NCBI RefSeq assembly: GCF_000208745.1
Contig: NC_030855.1
Span: 6,002,514 to 6,066,513, forward strand
DNA length: 64,000 bases
Reading direction: 5' to 3'
From: Theobroma cacao
Lineage: Eukaryota; Streptophyta; Magnoliopsida; Malvales; Malvaceae
Below are positions 12,688 to 23,677 of the stretch, in pieces. The notes beneath the pieces were generated by a model. The model had not been told where the DNA came from. It saw only the letters and a program-made list of their open reading frames with translations, and made no database searches. The translations under genes and the position numbers were made by a program. Position 1 is the stretch's first letter. Every line of letters starts with the position of its first letter.

Positions 12688-13364
12688 TGTCATGGGCTTG
12701 GAACTTTAGCCAATATCTGTGCAACGCTTAAGACTTGGGGATAGAAAACCTTAACTCAGAATATTGCACAAAGATGTGAAAGTGAATATAACTAAATAAC
12801 CTTGAAGAAAAGACTTTAGGGAAAAATAATTATATTATTCCCAAGAGAAACAAATAACTAAGTTCTAAGCAAATAACTTAAATTTCTTGAATTCTAGACT
12901 ATTGGAGCAATTGACTTTATGCCTTTTCCTAAAGCCCTAGGGTCCTATTTATAATAAGGTTTCCCTAATCCTAAAGTAACTTCATTTCAAGTCGTCTAGA
13001 ATGACTAAAGTAGATAACAAGAGTTTTAAATAAAATAAGCTATTACAACACTCACTAGCTTAAAGTCCTAGTGCAGTTAAAATACATAGATGATTATACA
13101 CAAGAATTCCATCGTAAACAAACTACCTTGTTTGAGAAGTCCTCTTGACGTTGGGCTCCTTGTACAATCTTCCTTGCATGGGGCCCACAATCCTACGAGA
13201 CTAGGTGGCATGGTGTGTCTGCAACCCATTGGTTGTCAATGGGCCCCCAATCAATGTTAGCTCAGCATTGATTTCTGGCCTTATGAGGTGTGTGACACCT
13301 ATTTGTGCTGTTATCCCAACTAGTCTTGAAGGTTGTGCGTGTCACAATTCTGTGAACTGTGACA
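12688..13364 (-). repeat. 5' LTR of the 10966-13364 element
   Basis: Starts TGTCATGGGC and ends ACTGTGACA on the plus strand. It is the diverged partner of 10966-11660. Confidence 0.8.
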
Positions 13365-13397
13365 CACGACCCTCCAAAATTATATTACCTTCTGCCC

Positions 13398-13457
13398 CTG
13401 TATGTATGTGTATGTATATATGTGTGTGTGTGGGTGTGTGTGTGTGTGTGTATACAT

Positions 13458-13512
<55 letters not shown>
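13398..13512. repeat. Compound TG/AC/AT microsatellite
   Basis: Runs of TG, then AC, then AT. Open reading frames across it, with CVCVCV or IYIYIY text, are artefacts of the dinucleotides. The following solo LTR inserted at its right edge. Confidence 0.9.
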
Positions 13513-13513
<1 letters not shown>

Positions 13514-15244
13514 GTTAGAATAAGCCTTACTAGCCAATCTGTGGTGGTATGGGAATTGCAATTTTGAGAAATTCATATATGACATTTTGTTATTCATAAT
13601 AACATTGAGATAGTTTTTTAACCATAAGTTTATGATTTAATTAATTTTTGTACTTATCTAGATAAAGCCCATGGATCTATATATGCCTTGCAAGGGAATT
13701 GTATTGGGATACAATTATGAGATCCTTATGCATCAAGGCATTGTTCTTAAAAGTTCCTGATAACTGTATTATTAACACAAGGCATCAATAATGCTCAAAG
13801 ATCGACGCATGTTATGTTCCTTACTTATGAAATAAGCAATCGCTCTCATAGGTTGAAATATAGAAATATTTGGAACTAGTATGTGGGTGCTTGCCATGGG
13901 AGAGTGAGTTCGCTAAACATGACCCGCCATAAGAAGTGCATTTGGTACCTCACTTAAGTGTCTATGCAATACTTCTCATGTGTCAGTTGTGTAACTACTC
14001 CCTAGACTTGAGGCACAAGGTTGTCTTGTATGTGGAGTACTATGCTTTAATTTCATCCCTACGAGTGCCTAACCAAGGATGCCAAAGCAAAATGTTTTTG
14101 GGTATAGTATGAAGCCTATGAAAGCAAATGAGTGATCAAGATAGGAATCATCACCCCAAGTGATTCAAGGGGAAAGATCTCATTAGTTCTTGGTTGACAT
14201 TAGCTTAATCAAATCCTTGGCTAAGGTGATTAAGAGATTATGAAATGAGTTTAATAAGTCTCTATAAAGCTAATGATTTAACTGCAAGAACAAATATGGA
14301 GGTCAATACGAGTAGGCACTGCACCAAACTCTTATCATCTCCAGGATATATGATGAGGGAATGAATTACACTAAAAAATTGTACACTAAAAGGTTGTCAA
14401 AGAATCCTTTGACTCTCCTAATAATTGGGTGGCCATGATGCGTTGCTAGATGCCAATTATGGTCTATGGAATTGAATTAATTAATTTAAAATTGAATATG
14501 ATTCATTTAAATTAATTAATTAATAATATTATAATTTAATTCCATTACCAACATGTTAGGAACCTAATGGGTCACACACAAAGGTTGCAATTTATATTAA
14601 ATTGAGAGTGTGATGATTTAAGTTAGACTTAAATCAAATTCTAGTTTTAACTAATAAGGACCTAATTAAAAGAGTTTAATTATGTATTGGTTAAATATTA
14701 TAATTGTTATAATATTAAAGACTTATTTTGCAAATTTTAATAAGTTAAACCTAGATATAAATATCACAATATAGCTAGTCTTTTTTTTAAGGAGAAGGAA
14801 ACAAAAAAAAAAGAATTTTTCTCTTGAGTGCTGCCACTCTTGAGAAGTTTATTTTTTTTAATTTTTTTGAAAAACTTCTCCTTTGATTCTTTGCTGGAAA
14901 TCAAAACGAAAAAAGGACAAATCGTTGTCCACTTGCTAGCACAAACCCGTGGCATAAAGCTTTATGCTTGAGAAGGATCCACTGTAATCGTGTGTGCAAC
15001 ATTGGAGGCCAAGCGATTGAATAGCTGGGATTCTTTCACACAAAAAGTGTTCACGTTTTGTCACCAAAAGAAATCCATTTGATTACCATATCACTTAGAA
15101 AGGTAAAACCTTTTTTAATTTTATGTGGTGCTTAACTTTGCATTAAACAACCAAGATGATCCAAAAGTAAGAAGTATGATTTTTATTTTATTTCAATTTT
15201 TTTAATTCCGTTACGTTGATGCTCTAATCATACTGTTTCTAGCA
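13513..15244 (+). mobile_element. Solo LTR, 1.73 kb, flanked by GTATA, upstream of the first P450 gene
   Basis: Begins TGTTAG and ends CTAGCA. GTATA is found directly before (13508-13512) and directly after (15245-15249). The first kilobase aligns with 4948-6167 (for example CAAGGGAATTGTA, ACAATTATGAGATCC, GGGTGGCCATGATG), so they are one family. There are no internal retrotransposon genes. The right edge lies 308 bp before the TATA box and 387 bp before the start codon of the P450 gene at 15632, so LTR promoter or enhancer sequence sits in its upstream region in the same orientation. Confidence 0.85.
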
Positions 15245-15552
15245 GTATATATTAAAAACACAAGACTAAACCAAGGCGGGATTATATACCTTAACATCTT
15301 TATTAATTCCTTTAAGTGGCATCTTTCTTCATTAAACTGACCCATTAGCCATTATTTATTCTCTTTTCCGTCTGTTCCATAAAGTAGTTCTTTTTCCGAA
15401 TCATAGATTATTCCGCCTGCAAAACAAAACAACAAAAAAAGGTATAATGTTTATAATTTATCTAAGGTCAAACTCATTAAGTTATACCATTTTCACGGGC
15501 CAAGAGATCCTATCAGATGCTCTGTAGTGAAGAATTGGCACTTTGCTTTCCT
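15245..15552. promoter_or_regulatory. Proximal upstream region of the first P450 gene
   Basis: About 300 bp between the solo LTR and the TATA box. No element can be named with confidence from reading alone. Confidence 0.4.
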
Positions 15553-15560
15553 TATATAAA
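15553..15560 (+). promoter_or_regulatory. TATA box of the first P450 gene
   Basis: TATATAAA lies 72 bp before the ATG at 15632. Transcription would be expected to begin about 25-35 bp downstream, giving a short leader of roughly 40-50 bases. Confidence 0.65.
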
Positions 15561-15631
15561 CTCCTGTCTGATCAATGCGTTCTGCAACCAGAACTGCAGC
15601 TACCTGAAAGAAATCAATTCGATCAACAAAT

Positions 15632-18600
15632 ATGGATCCCATTATCTTACTTTTCTGTACAATCTTCTTTGCAGCCATTTCCCTTGGAGTCCTCTTATAC
15701 TCCAAAAATCCTAATGCTTCTCACCCGAACCTTCCACCAGGCAGGATGGGCTTGCCATTGATCGGTGAAAGCCTTGAATACCTCTTAACGGGTCGAAAAG
15801 GTTATCCTGAGAAGTTCTTAAATGATAGAATGGCAAAATACTCTTCACAAGTCTTCAAAACTTCAATACTAGGAGAATCTATGGCCGTTGTTTGCGGAGC
15901 AGCTGGCAATAAATTCTTATTCTCCAATGAAAACAAGCTTGTCACTGCCTGGTGGCCAGATTCTGTAAACAAGATTTTCCCTTCTTCTACACAAACAAGT
16001 TCGAAAGAAGAATCAAAGAAGATGAGGAAAATGCTACCTAATTTTCTTAAACCAGAGGCCTTGCAAAGATACATAGGTATGATGGACAACATTGCGCAAA
16101 GGCACTTTGAAGCGAGTTGGGAAGGCAAGCAAGAAATTACAGTGTTTCCACTTGCAAAGAGATATACCTTTTGGGTTGCTTGCAAAGTATTTTTAAGCAT
16201 AGAGGACCCAGAGCATGTTTCCAAATTTGCCGATCCTTTCAATGCCTTGGCTTCTGGAATAATTTCTGTCCCCATAAACTTACCAGGGACACCTTTCCGT
16301 CGTGCTATAAATGCTTCAGAATTGATCAGGAAGGAATTGATGGCAATCATTAAGCAAAGGAAGATTGATCTTGCGGAGAATAAAGCAGCCCCCAATCAAG
16401 ATATTTTGTCTCATATGTTGCTTGCGACAGATGAAAATGGGCAGTACTTGAATGAATTGAACATAGCTGACAGGATTCTTGGTCTGTTGATTGGTGGACA
16501 CGATACTGCTAGTGCTGCCATTACTTTCATTATCAAATATCTTGCTGAGCTTCCTGACATCTACAATGAGGTTTACAAAGGTAATTTCCTAAACCCTCAT
16601 ATTGTTTAGAAAATGTTGGTTTTATTTTGCTGAAACAAATTTTGTTCTATATAGAAACTGATTTTCTCAAGAAACAAACGGCCAATCCAAACCCAAATGA
16701 GCTGAATCCAGAAATTTAAAGCAATTGGCATGAATTAAGGGTTTTAACTACGGGAAAATAAGATGACTATCTTTTCTTCATTTTCTTCCTTTAAATCTGT
16801 GAGATCCTAAGACGTTAAGCACCAATTTTTAACGTATATGTACTGCAGATCGTCACCATGGCATAATTTATTTATCCACATTGAAAAGAAATAGCCCTGT
16901 TGTTATCTGTTACTCTTTCCATATATTGGCTTGCTTTGTAGCATGTAAGTGTGCATTTTTAGCTAAAGAACAAATTTGCTTCCTTGCCACGAGAATCATT
17001 TAATCTTCATTCATGTAGTATAAATAAATGGCAGGCACGATTGCTTAACCAACTAAAATAAAACTAGAGTCGGGCAAATGCAATTAATTTTTGTTTGGAT
17101 ATGGAAATTTTCCAGTTCCGAAATTTTATCTTTTAAGCTCATGGTTTATGGGTGCTTTTGGAAGTAAAAAACAAGCAAATTGTGTTGCTAGACTACTTAA
17201 GGAATGAGAGGGACGAGAGAGGGAAAGAAAAGTAATAATCGGTTTGGGCAAGTTTTCCTTCAGAAGGCTTTATAATTTGCAATGACAGTAGGAATCATAT
17301 ACTGTTAATTTGATTATATACTTTTTTTAACTGAATTAATCGAATGTATTGTGAAAGTTAACTGAATTAATCAAAAATAAAGTTTTAATCGATTAATCAA
17401 TGAATCAAATTAGATTGATTAATTCGGTTAATAATTGAATTAATTAAAATTTTTTTACGTATCTTAATAGCCCCAAACCCAATTTTTAGTCATGAACCTT
17501 AGTTTTTTATCCTACATGCTAGAGCGAAGGCAGCTTAGGGAGTTAGGGTTATGATTTATAATATGTTTATATATGTTATAAATGGCTTAACATTAGAACA
17601 TCTTATAGTCACGTTCCAATAAGATTTGAATAGTAAAACTATAGTCATGAGTTTGGATAGAGCTCAACTACTAGTCACAGAGAACTCACTCATGAACTCG
17701 ATTATAAATATAATTTTTAATTTTATATATTTTCTTATTTATAAATTACTTATAGTTAATACTTACTAAAATTCATTAATTATTTTGAATATAATTTTAA
17801 ACTTTAATTTATGAGTTAATTTTAATTTATTAATTTAATTTTTATTAATAATATACATAGAAATTAATTTTAAATTTATTTTTGTTTTGGGTTTGAGTTT
17901 TTTATGAGTATTAAAAATCAGGTTCAAGTATTAAGTGTTGATTTTTAATCAGACTCGACTATGATTAGTTAAATTTTCATTGTGTTTGAATTCGAGTATT
18001 TCAAAATTAGTGGTATCCTATCTAAATTGCTGTCATTTCAACTAGTGTGTCCGTGTATGTATATTAAAAAAAACATTATCCTTTAGGTCAAGTATTATTG
18101 ATACATAATTATCGATCAAATTCAATCTTTTAATTAATAGTTTTTTTCTTTCCGAATTAGCAAAACTAGCAACAGAAAACTGTGGACTATGGAGAAATAC
18201 ATTAAAACTCACTTGAAACTTGTATCTATAGTTATTTATGTTTTCTTCTATGTGGCAGAACAAATGGAGATTGCAAGATCAAAAGAACCAGGGGAGTTGC
18301 TAAACTGGGAAGACATTCAAAAGATGAAATATTCCTGGAATGTTGCGTGTGAAGTGATGAGACTTGCTCCTCCACTTCAGGGTGCTTTCAGAGAGGCCAT
18401 CACTGACTTCACATTTTCTGGTTTCTCCATTCCTAAGGGCTGGAAGGTTGCTTCATTTTAAATCTAACTACAATTCCATGTTATTTATCTATTGTTTATT
18501 GACAACAAATTTCATTTGCTGATTTTCAATGGTTTTCAGTTGCACTGGAATGTCAATTCAACACACAAAAACGTGGAGTGCTTTCCAGAGCCAGAAAAGT

Positions 18601-18839
18601 TCGATCCTACAAGATTTGAAGGGAATGGACCAGCTCCTTATACATTTGTTCCATTTGGAGGAGGGCCAAGAATGTGTCCCGGAAAAGAGTATGCCCGTCT
18701 TGAGATACTTGTTTTCATGCACAATGTGATGAAAAGGTTTAATTGGGAAAAGCTGTTACCTGATGAGAAGATAATAGTGGATCCATTGCCAATGCCAGCG
18801 AAAGGACTCCCTGTCCGCCTCCTTCCCCATAAACCATAA
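15632..18839 (+). CDS. Cytochrome P450, CYP716A-like (triterpene oxidase), three exons
   Basis: Exons read as 15632-16580, 18259-18446 and 18540-18839 (GT/AG junctions, intron phases 1 and 0), giving 478 residues, the usual size of the CYP716 family. Seen in the protein: an N-terminal membrane anchor (about residues 4-23), a proline-rich hinge [11 protein letters not shown] (32-42), the I-helix oxygen-binding motif GGHDT (288-292), ExxR as EVMR (348-351), the PERF-like PEKFDPTRF (397-405) and the haem loop [10 protein letters not shown] with the thiolate cysteine at 425. The text matches known CYP716A enzymes closely along its length. These act in the endoplasmic reticulum with P450 reductase, often oxidising beta-amyrin, alpha-amyrin or lupeol at C-28. 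The reaction and substrate here are inference. The reading frame is intact. Before exon 3 the usual LYWSAN reads LHWNVN. Its paralogue lies at 48179-45610 on the other strand. Confidence 0.93.
16581..18258 (+). other. Long first intron of the first P450 gene
   Basis: 1678 bp, against 1005 bp for the same intron of the paralogue. The part at about 17300-18020 is very AT-rich. It holds GAATTAATCGA-like words and, near its ends, GAGTTTGG/CTCGATTATA and CGACTATGATTAG-like words that could be remains of a small transposon; no inverted termini could be fixed. Donor GTAATT and acceptor GTGGCAG are clear. Confidence 0.75.
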
Positions 18840-19130
18840 ACTTATTGCTTCTACTTCTACTTTAGCTTCTCAAGAGAAATAGGACTTTTATCAACAAAAT
18901 AACATGGATAGTGAGGCACTTGTTTTGTAGATAGCTGCGCAGTACTAGCTCTAACGCATAGCAAGACAATTGCCCTGGGCATTTCTCATTCTCTTGTATC
19001 TCATTAATTTTATTTTCACCTTTACACACATTTATGTACTTAAGGAAAGTTAAGCATAATTTTCCCGTACAATAAGTTTATTGTTTTACTATTTATTTTA
19101 TGATAAGTTTATTGTCTCCTTAATTTTTTT
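18840..19130 (+). other. 3' flank of the first P450 gene
   Basis: About 290 bp between the stop codon and the next mobile element, containing the untranslated end. No perfect AATAAA is present; AATAAG at about 19071-19076 is the nearest variant. Confidence 0.4.
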
Positions 19131-19646
19131 GGGCATAATACTCAAAAAAACTCTTGAACTATTTTAAAAATTTTAAATAAGTTCTTATTCTTTTATTGCA
19201 TTCAATCAAATCCCTATATTTTTATTTTGATTTAAATAAGCTCTTATAACTAATGGTTGGCTAATTGTCATTAATCAAATTATTTACTATCATTTTATAT
19301 CCATGTGGTCTTGACGTAATACTGATGTAGATGGTCAAAAATTTTAGATGATCATGTCATCACATCATATCAACATGTCATATCATCATGCTTTATAACA
19401 TGTCAACATATCATATTAGTGCCACGTTAGTAACACATCAGTCTCATGTAATATAGAATAACAAATGATATTTTGACTAAGTCAACCATTAGTCCTAAAG
19501 ACTTATTTAACTCAAAATAAAAATATAAGGACTTATTTGACTCAAAATAAAAGTATAAGAGCTTGATTGAACTTAATAAAATTAAAGTATAAGGACTTAA
19601 TTGAATTTTGCTTAAATAATTTAGGAACTTTTTTAAATATTATGTC
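19131..19646. mobile_element. MITE-like element, ~516 bp, with long terminal inverted repeats
   Basis: The left end begins GGGCATAATACTCAAAAAAA and the reverse complement of the right end begins GACATAATATTTAAAAAAG. Similarity continues through repeated AAATAAGTCCTTATA-type words for well over 100 bp and meets at ACTAATGGTTG near both inner ends. The interior (about 19330-19440) carries CATGTCATATCA/CAACATATCA-like repeats. There is no coding potential. Flanks are ATTTTTTT on the left (19123-19130) and ATTTTCTT on the right, found after the hAT insertion at 28376, a plausible near-duplication. Confidence 0.7.
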
Positions 19647-19842
19647 TAAACTTGACAATTTTGGATACGACACAATAACACTACGCGAAAAGACATAGGG
19701 TTAAATAGGTTTGGGTTTAGCCTTATTGTGTTTCATGTTTTAATCATGTTGACATGGTTAAGACACAAAAATGTTGTGTCTTAACTGTGTTGACACAAGT
19801 AATACATTTAAAATGTGTTTAAACACGTTTAATTAACCATGT

Positions 19843-22800
19843 GTTTTTTTTTTAGGCTGGAAGTTCTCACAGGGCCCAGCTACCCTATTAAAATTTTATT
19901 AATAAATAAAATAAAACCAAACATAAGGGAGGGAAACATAAACCATACCTCCAAAGTTATATGAGTAAGGAAAGAAAGCATTCTTAAGTAAAGATATTAC
20001 TTTCCATGCTTAATTATCATGAGTGCATATGGAAAGCAATATTGCTTTATTACATGAATCTATGAAAATAAAATAAATTATGAGTACTACTCTTTTACAT
20101 TTATTTAAAACGAACATAAGGTAAATTCAATCTATCTAATTTAAGAATATCCTGTAAATCACCTCGCTCTTAAAAAAATACTGGGAGACCTTGATGAGAG
20201 TAACCTCTATTAGATATATAGTAAACTGCCTGATTCCCTTCTCGATGAATATGAGAAATACGAAATTAAATAGAATGCAAACATTTTCGTATAGATGCAA
20301 GGAGCTAATGAGTATCATGAGATCCTTTGTGTTTCCTTTATCATCTGAATTACAACCATCGCATCCATCTCTATCCATACATTTGAAAAATGATATTTGT
20401 AGCATAATAGCAATCTTCTATATAAGGCTAATAGTTCTGCTTAATGAGTAAGCAGCTCCAAGGTTCTCTAAAAAACCAAAAGTTAGCGTGCCTATATGAT
20501 TTCATAAGAACCCCCCCTTTTGCGGTATAATGGGAATTGTCTTTAAAGCTACCATCAACATTCAACTTAACTTCACCTATCAGTGGTTTCAACTAGTTAA
20601 TAATTTGAGGTGGCATTGGATGTACATGAGGGAAATTAAAGTTGCATTTTTGTGTTATCTGGGTTTCACCTTTTCACTGCCGTTTATGTAAAAGGTTACC
20701 TTGATAAAGTTGTGTCAATAATTTCATGATATGCCACACAACCCTATTGTGATACGTACCAAGGCCTCTATGTTTGGCATCATTGTGTTCAACCCCTAAA
20801 AATTAACAGATAAACAATGGTAATAAATGTGTACATGACCAGGTTTAGAGTAGTTTCCCGAATATGCCCATGCCCATATAACTTGACTAATATTTTGGGG
20901 AGAAATAATATAGATTTGAAAGAATTTTGCAAAGAAAATCCACACCTACTTAGCGATTGGACACTCCCACAGGACATGTAGTAATGATTCCTTTGAATTG
21001 TAGCCAAGACATTTGGAAGCTAGATGATTACCTTTTGACTTAATTCTGAGTTCCACCTAAATCTAATTATTAAGCATTCTCCACAAGAAAAAAATGATAT
21101 TGTAAGTGGAATGCTTCTATACCATAAGAACTCATGGAGAGAATTTGTTGGTTATTGTTGATGTATTAGTTCCCATGCACTTTTAGTAGAAAAGTCACCA
21201 TTGGATATAGGAACCCAATATGTAATATCATCACTAAAAGGGTCAATAAGAATGCGTACAATATCATGAAAAACATTTTCTGGTAACACTATTTTTACCT
21301 CTTCCACATCTCAAGTATCATTCTTATAAAATTAACAAACTTTAGTCATGGAATTATTAAAGAAATGGAAAGAATTTACCAAGGGAGATTCACCCATCCA
21401 ACAATCATGCCAAAATAAAAACTTCACCTTTACCGATCTGCCATATAATATTCTGCTCCAAATTTTGTCCTTTTCCAACCATTTGCTTCCAAACTTGAGA
21501 ATCATGTAATGTCGATTAGATATGCAATGGTAACTAACTAACACAATCCTTGGAGTGCATAAACTTTGTCCAGAGGTTGTTACATGTCCAAAATCGCCAC
21601 CATAGGTTAATAGTAAAGGCATCAAAGACATCACTTAAGCTTCAAATTTCTAATCCTCCTTTCGGACAAGGTATTACAATTTTAGACCATGATGACCACT
21701 AAATTCATTTACTCTCTATAGAACCACCCCATAGAAAATTATTAAACAACTTCTCAATTTTCTCAATAACACATATTGAAGGCTTGAGTACTTGAAGGAG
21801 ATAAATTGACATCGAAAAAAGAACACTCCGTAACAAGGTAATGAGGTCACCCGAGGATAAAATTTTATTTTCCCAACCTAAAAGTTTGTCTCTTATTTTA
21901 TCTACTAGAGAAGCAAATAAAATTACCTTTGTCAGACCTTTATTCAATGAGGCTCCCAAGTATGCAATTGGAAGGGCTTTGTGAACGAAACCAATAACAT
22001 TCACAATGATTTGCTTTCTACTACTGAGGGCATTATTATGGGTGATAAAACAACTCTTCTGTCAGTTAATTCGTTACCCTGAAACATGTTCATATTCCTA
22101 CAAGAATTGAAGAATTTTCTACAAAGCTCAACGATTACCATTAGCAAAAATTAGCACATCATCTACAAAAGCTAAATGGCTTATCGTGACTTGGCTGCCA
22201 GTATGATAATGTAGGGATGGATACTGAGCATATAGAGAATTTAAACTCCTCGATAAATTTTCTGTAGCTAAGGTAAATAAAAGTAGAGAAATAGAATCAC
22301 CCTGCCTCAACCCTCTTTCAAACTTAAAATATCCCACTGAAGTACCATTTCTTAAAAGAGAGAACCAATAATTAGATATGCATCGTTGAATCATGTTAAT
22401 CCAATGGTTATTAAAACCAAATTGCCTCATCATGAGATATAAGAATTCCCAATTTAATCTATCATAAACTTTCATCATGTCCAATTTTAGAGCAACATTA
22501 CCTCCACGAATTTTCTTATCAAACTTCCCAATTAATTCCTAAGCCAAAAGAATATTATCACTGATAAGTTTGCCACTTACCAAACCACTTTGATTTTCAG
22601 TGATGATAGAAGAAAGAATTTTAGCCAGACGGTTAGATAGGATTTTAATAATTGTTTTATTCAATATAATGCATAGACTGATTAGTTGAAAATCACTCCA
22701 TTGCATTGCATCTATTTTCTTAGGAAGTAGCACAATAGTAGTGGACGTTACTCCTCTTGGCATTGCCACCCCTGAAAAGAAATCAACAATTGCCTCCAAT

Positions 22801-23027
22801 AAATCAATCGAAATAATATCCCAGCAATGTTGATAAAATAAGGATTTATAACCATTTGGTCTTGCTACGCCATTTTTGTCAATTCCGAACACTACCTCAT
22901 TGACTTCTTGCAATGTAGAAACTGTACAAAGTAAATTATTCTCAGTTTCATAAATAATACTTGGAATTAGGGAGGAGTTAAACTTTAAGAGATCACATTC
23001 CTCTGTTTTCAACCCATTATAAACATG
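19843..23027 (-). mobile_element. 5'-truncated LINE inserted in the hAT
   Basis: The 3' end on the minus strand carries a poly(A) tail (poly-T on plus at 19843-19853). The target duplication is TAATTAACCATGT (19830-19842) and TAATTAATCATGT (23028-23040), 12 of 13 equal. In minus-strand order it encodes reverse-transcriptase segments (23012-22130), a zinc-binding segment with ESLLHVLWECPIAK (about 20990-20945) and an RNase H segment starting VKLNVDGSFKDNS (about 20570). The endonuclease part is missing, so it was truncated on insertion. Many stops and frameshifts show that it is dead. Confidence 0.88.
20130..23012 (-). pseudogene. LINE reverse transcriptase / RNase H remnant
   Basis: Two long fragments are clear. 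23012-22539 has the finger region with KNGVARPNGYKSLFYQHCW and ENQSGLVSGKLISDNILLA. 22484-22128 has the palm with LRQGDSISLLLFTLATE and the catalytic FVDD in HLAFVDDVLIFANG. Then come broken connection, zinc-binding and RNase H segments. The first catalytic block reads LDMMKVYDRLNWEFL. Multiple stops and at least one frameshift just after FVDDVLIFANG disable it. These are blocks known from plant L1-type elements. Confidence 0.85.
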
Positions 23028-23040
23028 TAATTAATCATGT

Positions 23041-23677
23041 TAATTGTGTTATTGTGTTTAAACGTGTATACGTGACACGTTTATCAACTCATTAAAATTA
23101 ATAGTCAAATACTATTTTATCCTTACTTAAATAATTTTAAACAATTATTTTAAAAGGTTTGTTGAATTTCGTAAAGATAATAATGTAATAATGCACAAAC
23201 CTTAACTTTTTCTTTTGCTTTATTTTCATTTTAATTTTTTTTACCTCACGTATAACGGATCCCCCTTTCAACCTCTCTTCTCTTCTTCAGTTCTTCATCT
23301 TTCCCCATTTTGCCTTCTCACTAATTTCACTAATTATTTCATTGTTTCTTCTATTCTTCTTCTTTCTATTTGATTATTTCAGTAATATTCTTAAAAAAAC
23401 ACAAGCAAAAGCCTTAACCCTAAAAGCCTTTTCTTCCAATTTAATGGTGCTAGTTGTGCTGGTTTTCCAACATTCTCAGTTCTTAACTTCTAATAGAGAA
23501 GCTTTTTTAGAGACATACTTGAGGTAAGAATGCTAAACCCATTAGTTTTTTGGCTTTTGTGCTGTGGAGCTTTGACTTTTAAATAGCACTTTGGATGTCT
23601 TTTGTTGTCTGTTTGCTTTGCTTTTGCTTGTTGACTCCATTAGTTTTTGATAATAATAAAATATTTTCACTCATTTA
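23041..23677 (+). other. hAT subterminal and 5' non-coding DNA
   Basis: Continues the hAT left arm after the LINE target site, with GTGTTATTGTGTTTAAACGTG-like subterminal words and then a CT-rich stretch at about 23265-23345 that could be the transposase leader. The 61-codon frame at 23342 is not recognised as a protein. Confidence 0.45.

Larger units (their letters stand above)
10966..13364 (-). mobile_element. Short LTR retrotransposon with both LTRs and only a gag-like remnant
   Basis: Two direct repeats of about 690 bp (10966-11660 and 12688-13364) each begin TGTCA and end TGACA. Next to the right repeat, on the minus strand, AGTGGTATTAATGC resembles the usual primer site for initiator methionine tRNA (12687-12674). 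Next to the left repeat the minus strand reads AGTAGGGGAGAA, a polypurine tract (11672-11661). Both fix the orientation as minus. The 1.0-kb interior encodes only a broken gag-like segment, with no protease, reverse transcriptase or integrase. No matching 5-bp target duplication is seen (CCACT versus CACGA). The gag-like text suggests Ty3/gypsy ancestry. It is either a deleted copy or a non-autonomous derivative. Confidence 0.8.

Noticed and set aside
13205..13597. Frames reading CVCVCV / IYIYIY on both strands
   Set aside because: Produced by TG, AC and AT microsatellite runs.
15802..16395. 197-codon minus-strand frame
   Set aside because: Antisense shadow of P450 exon 1; no domain.
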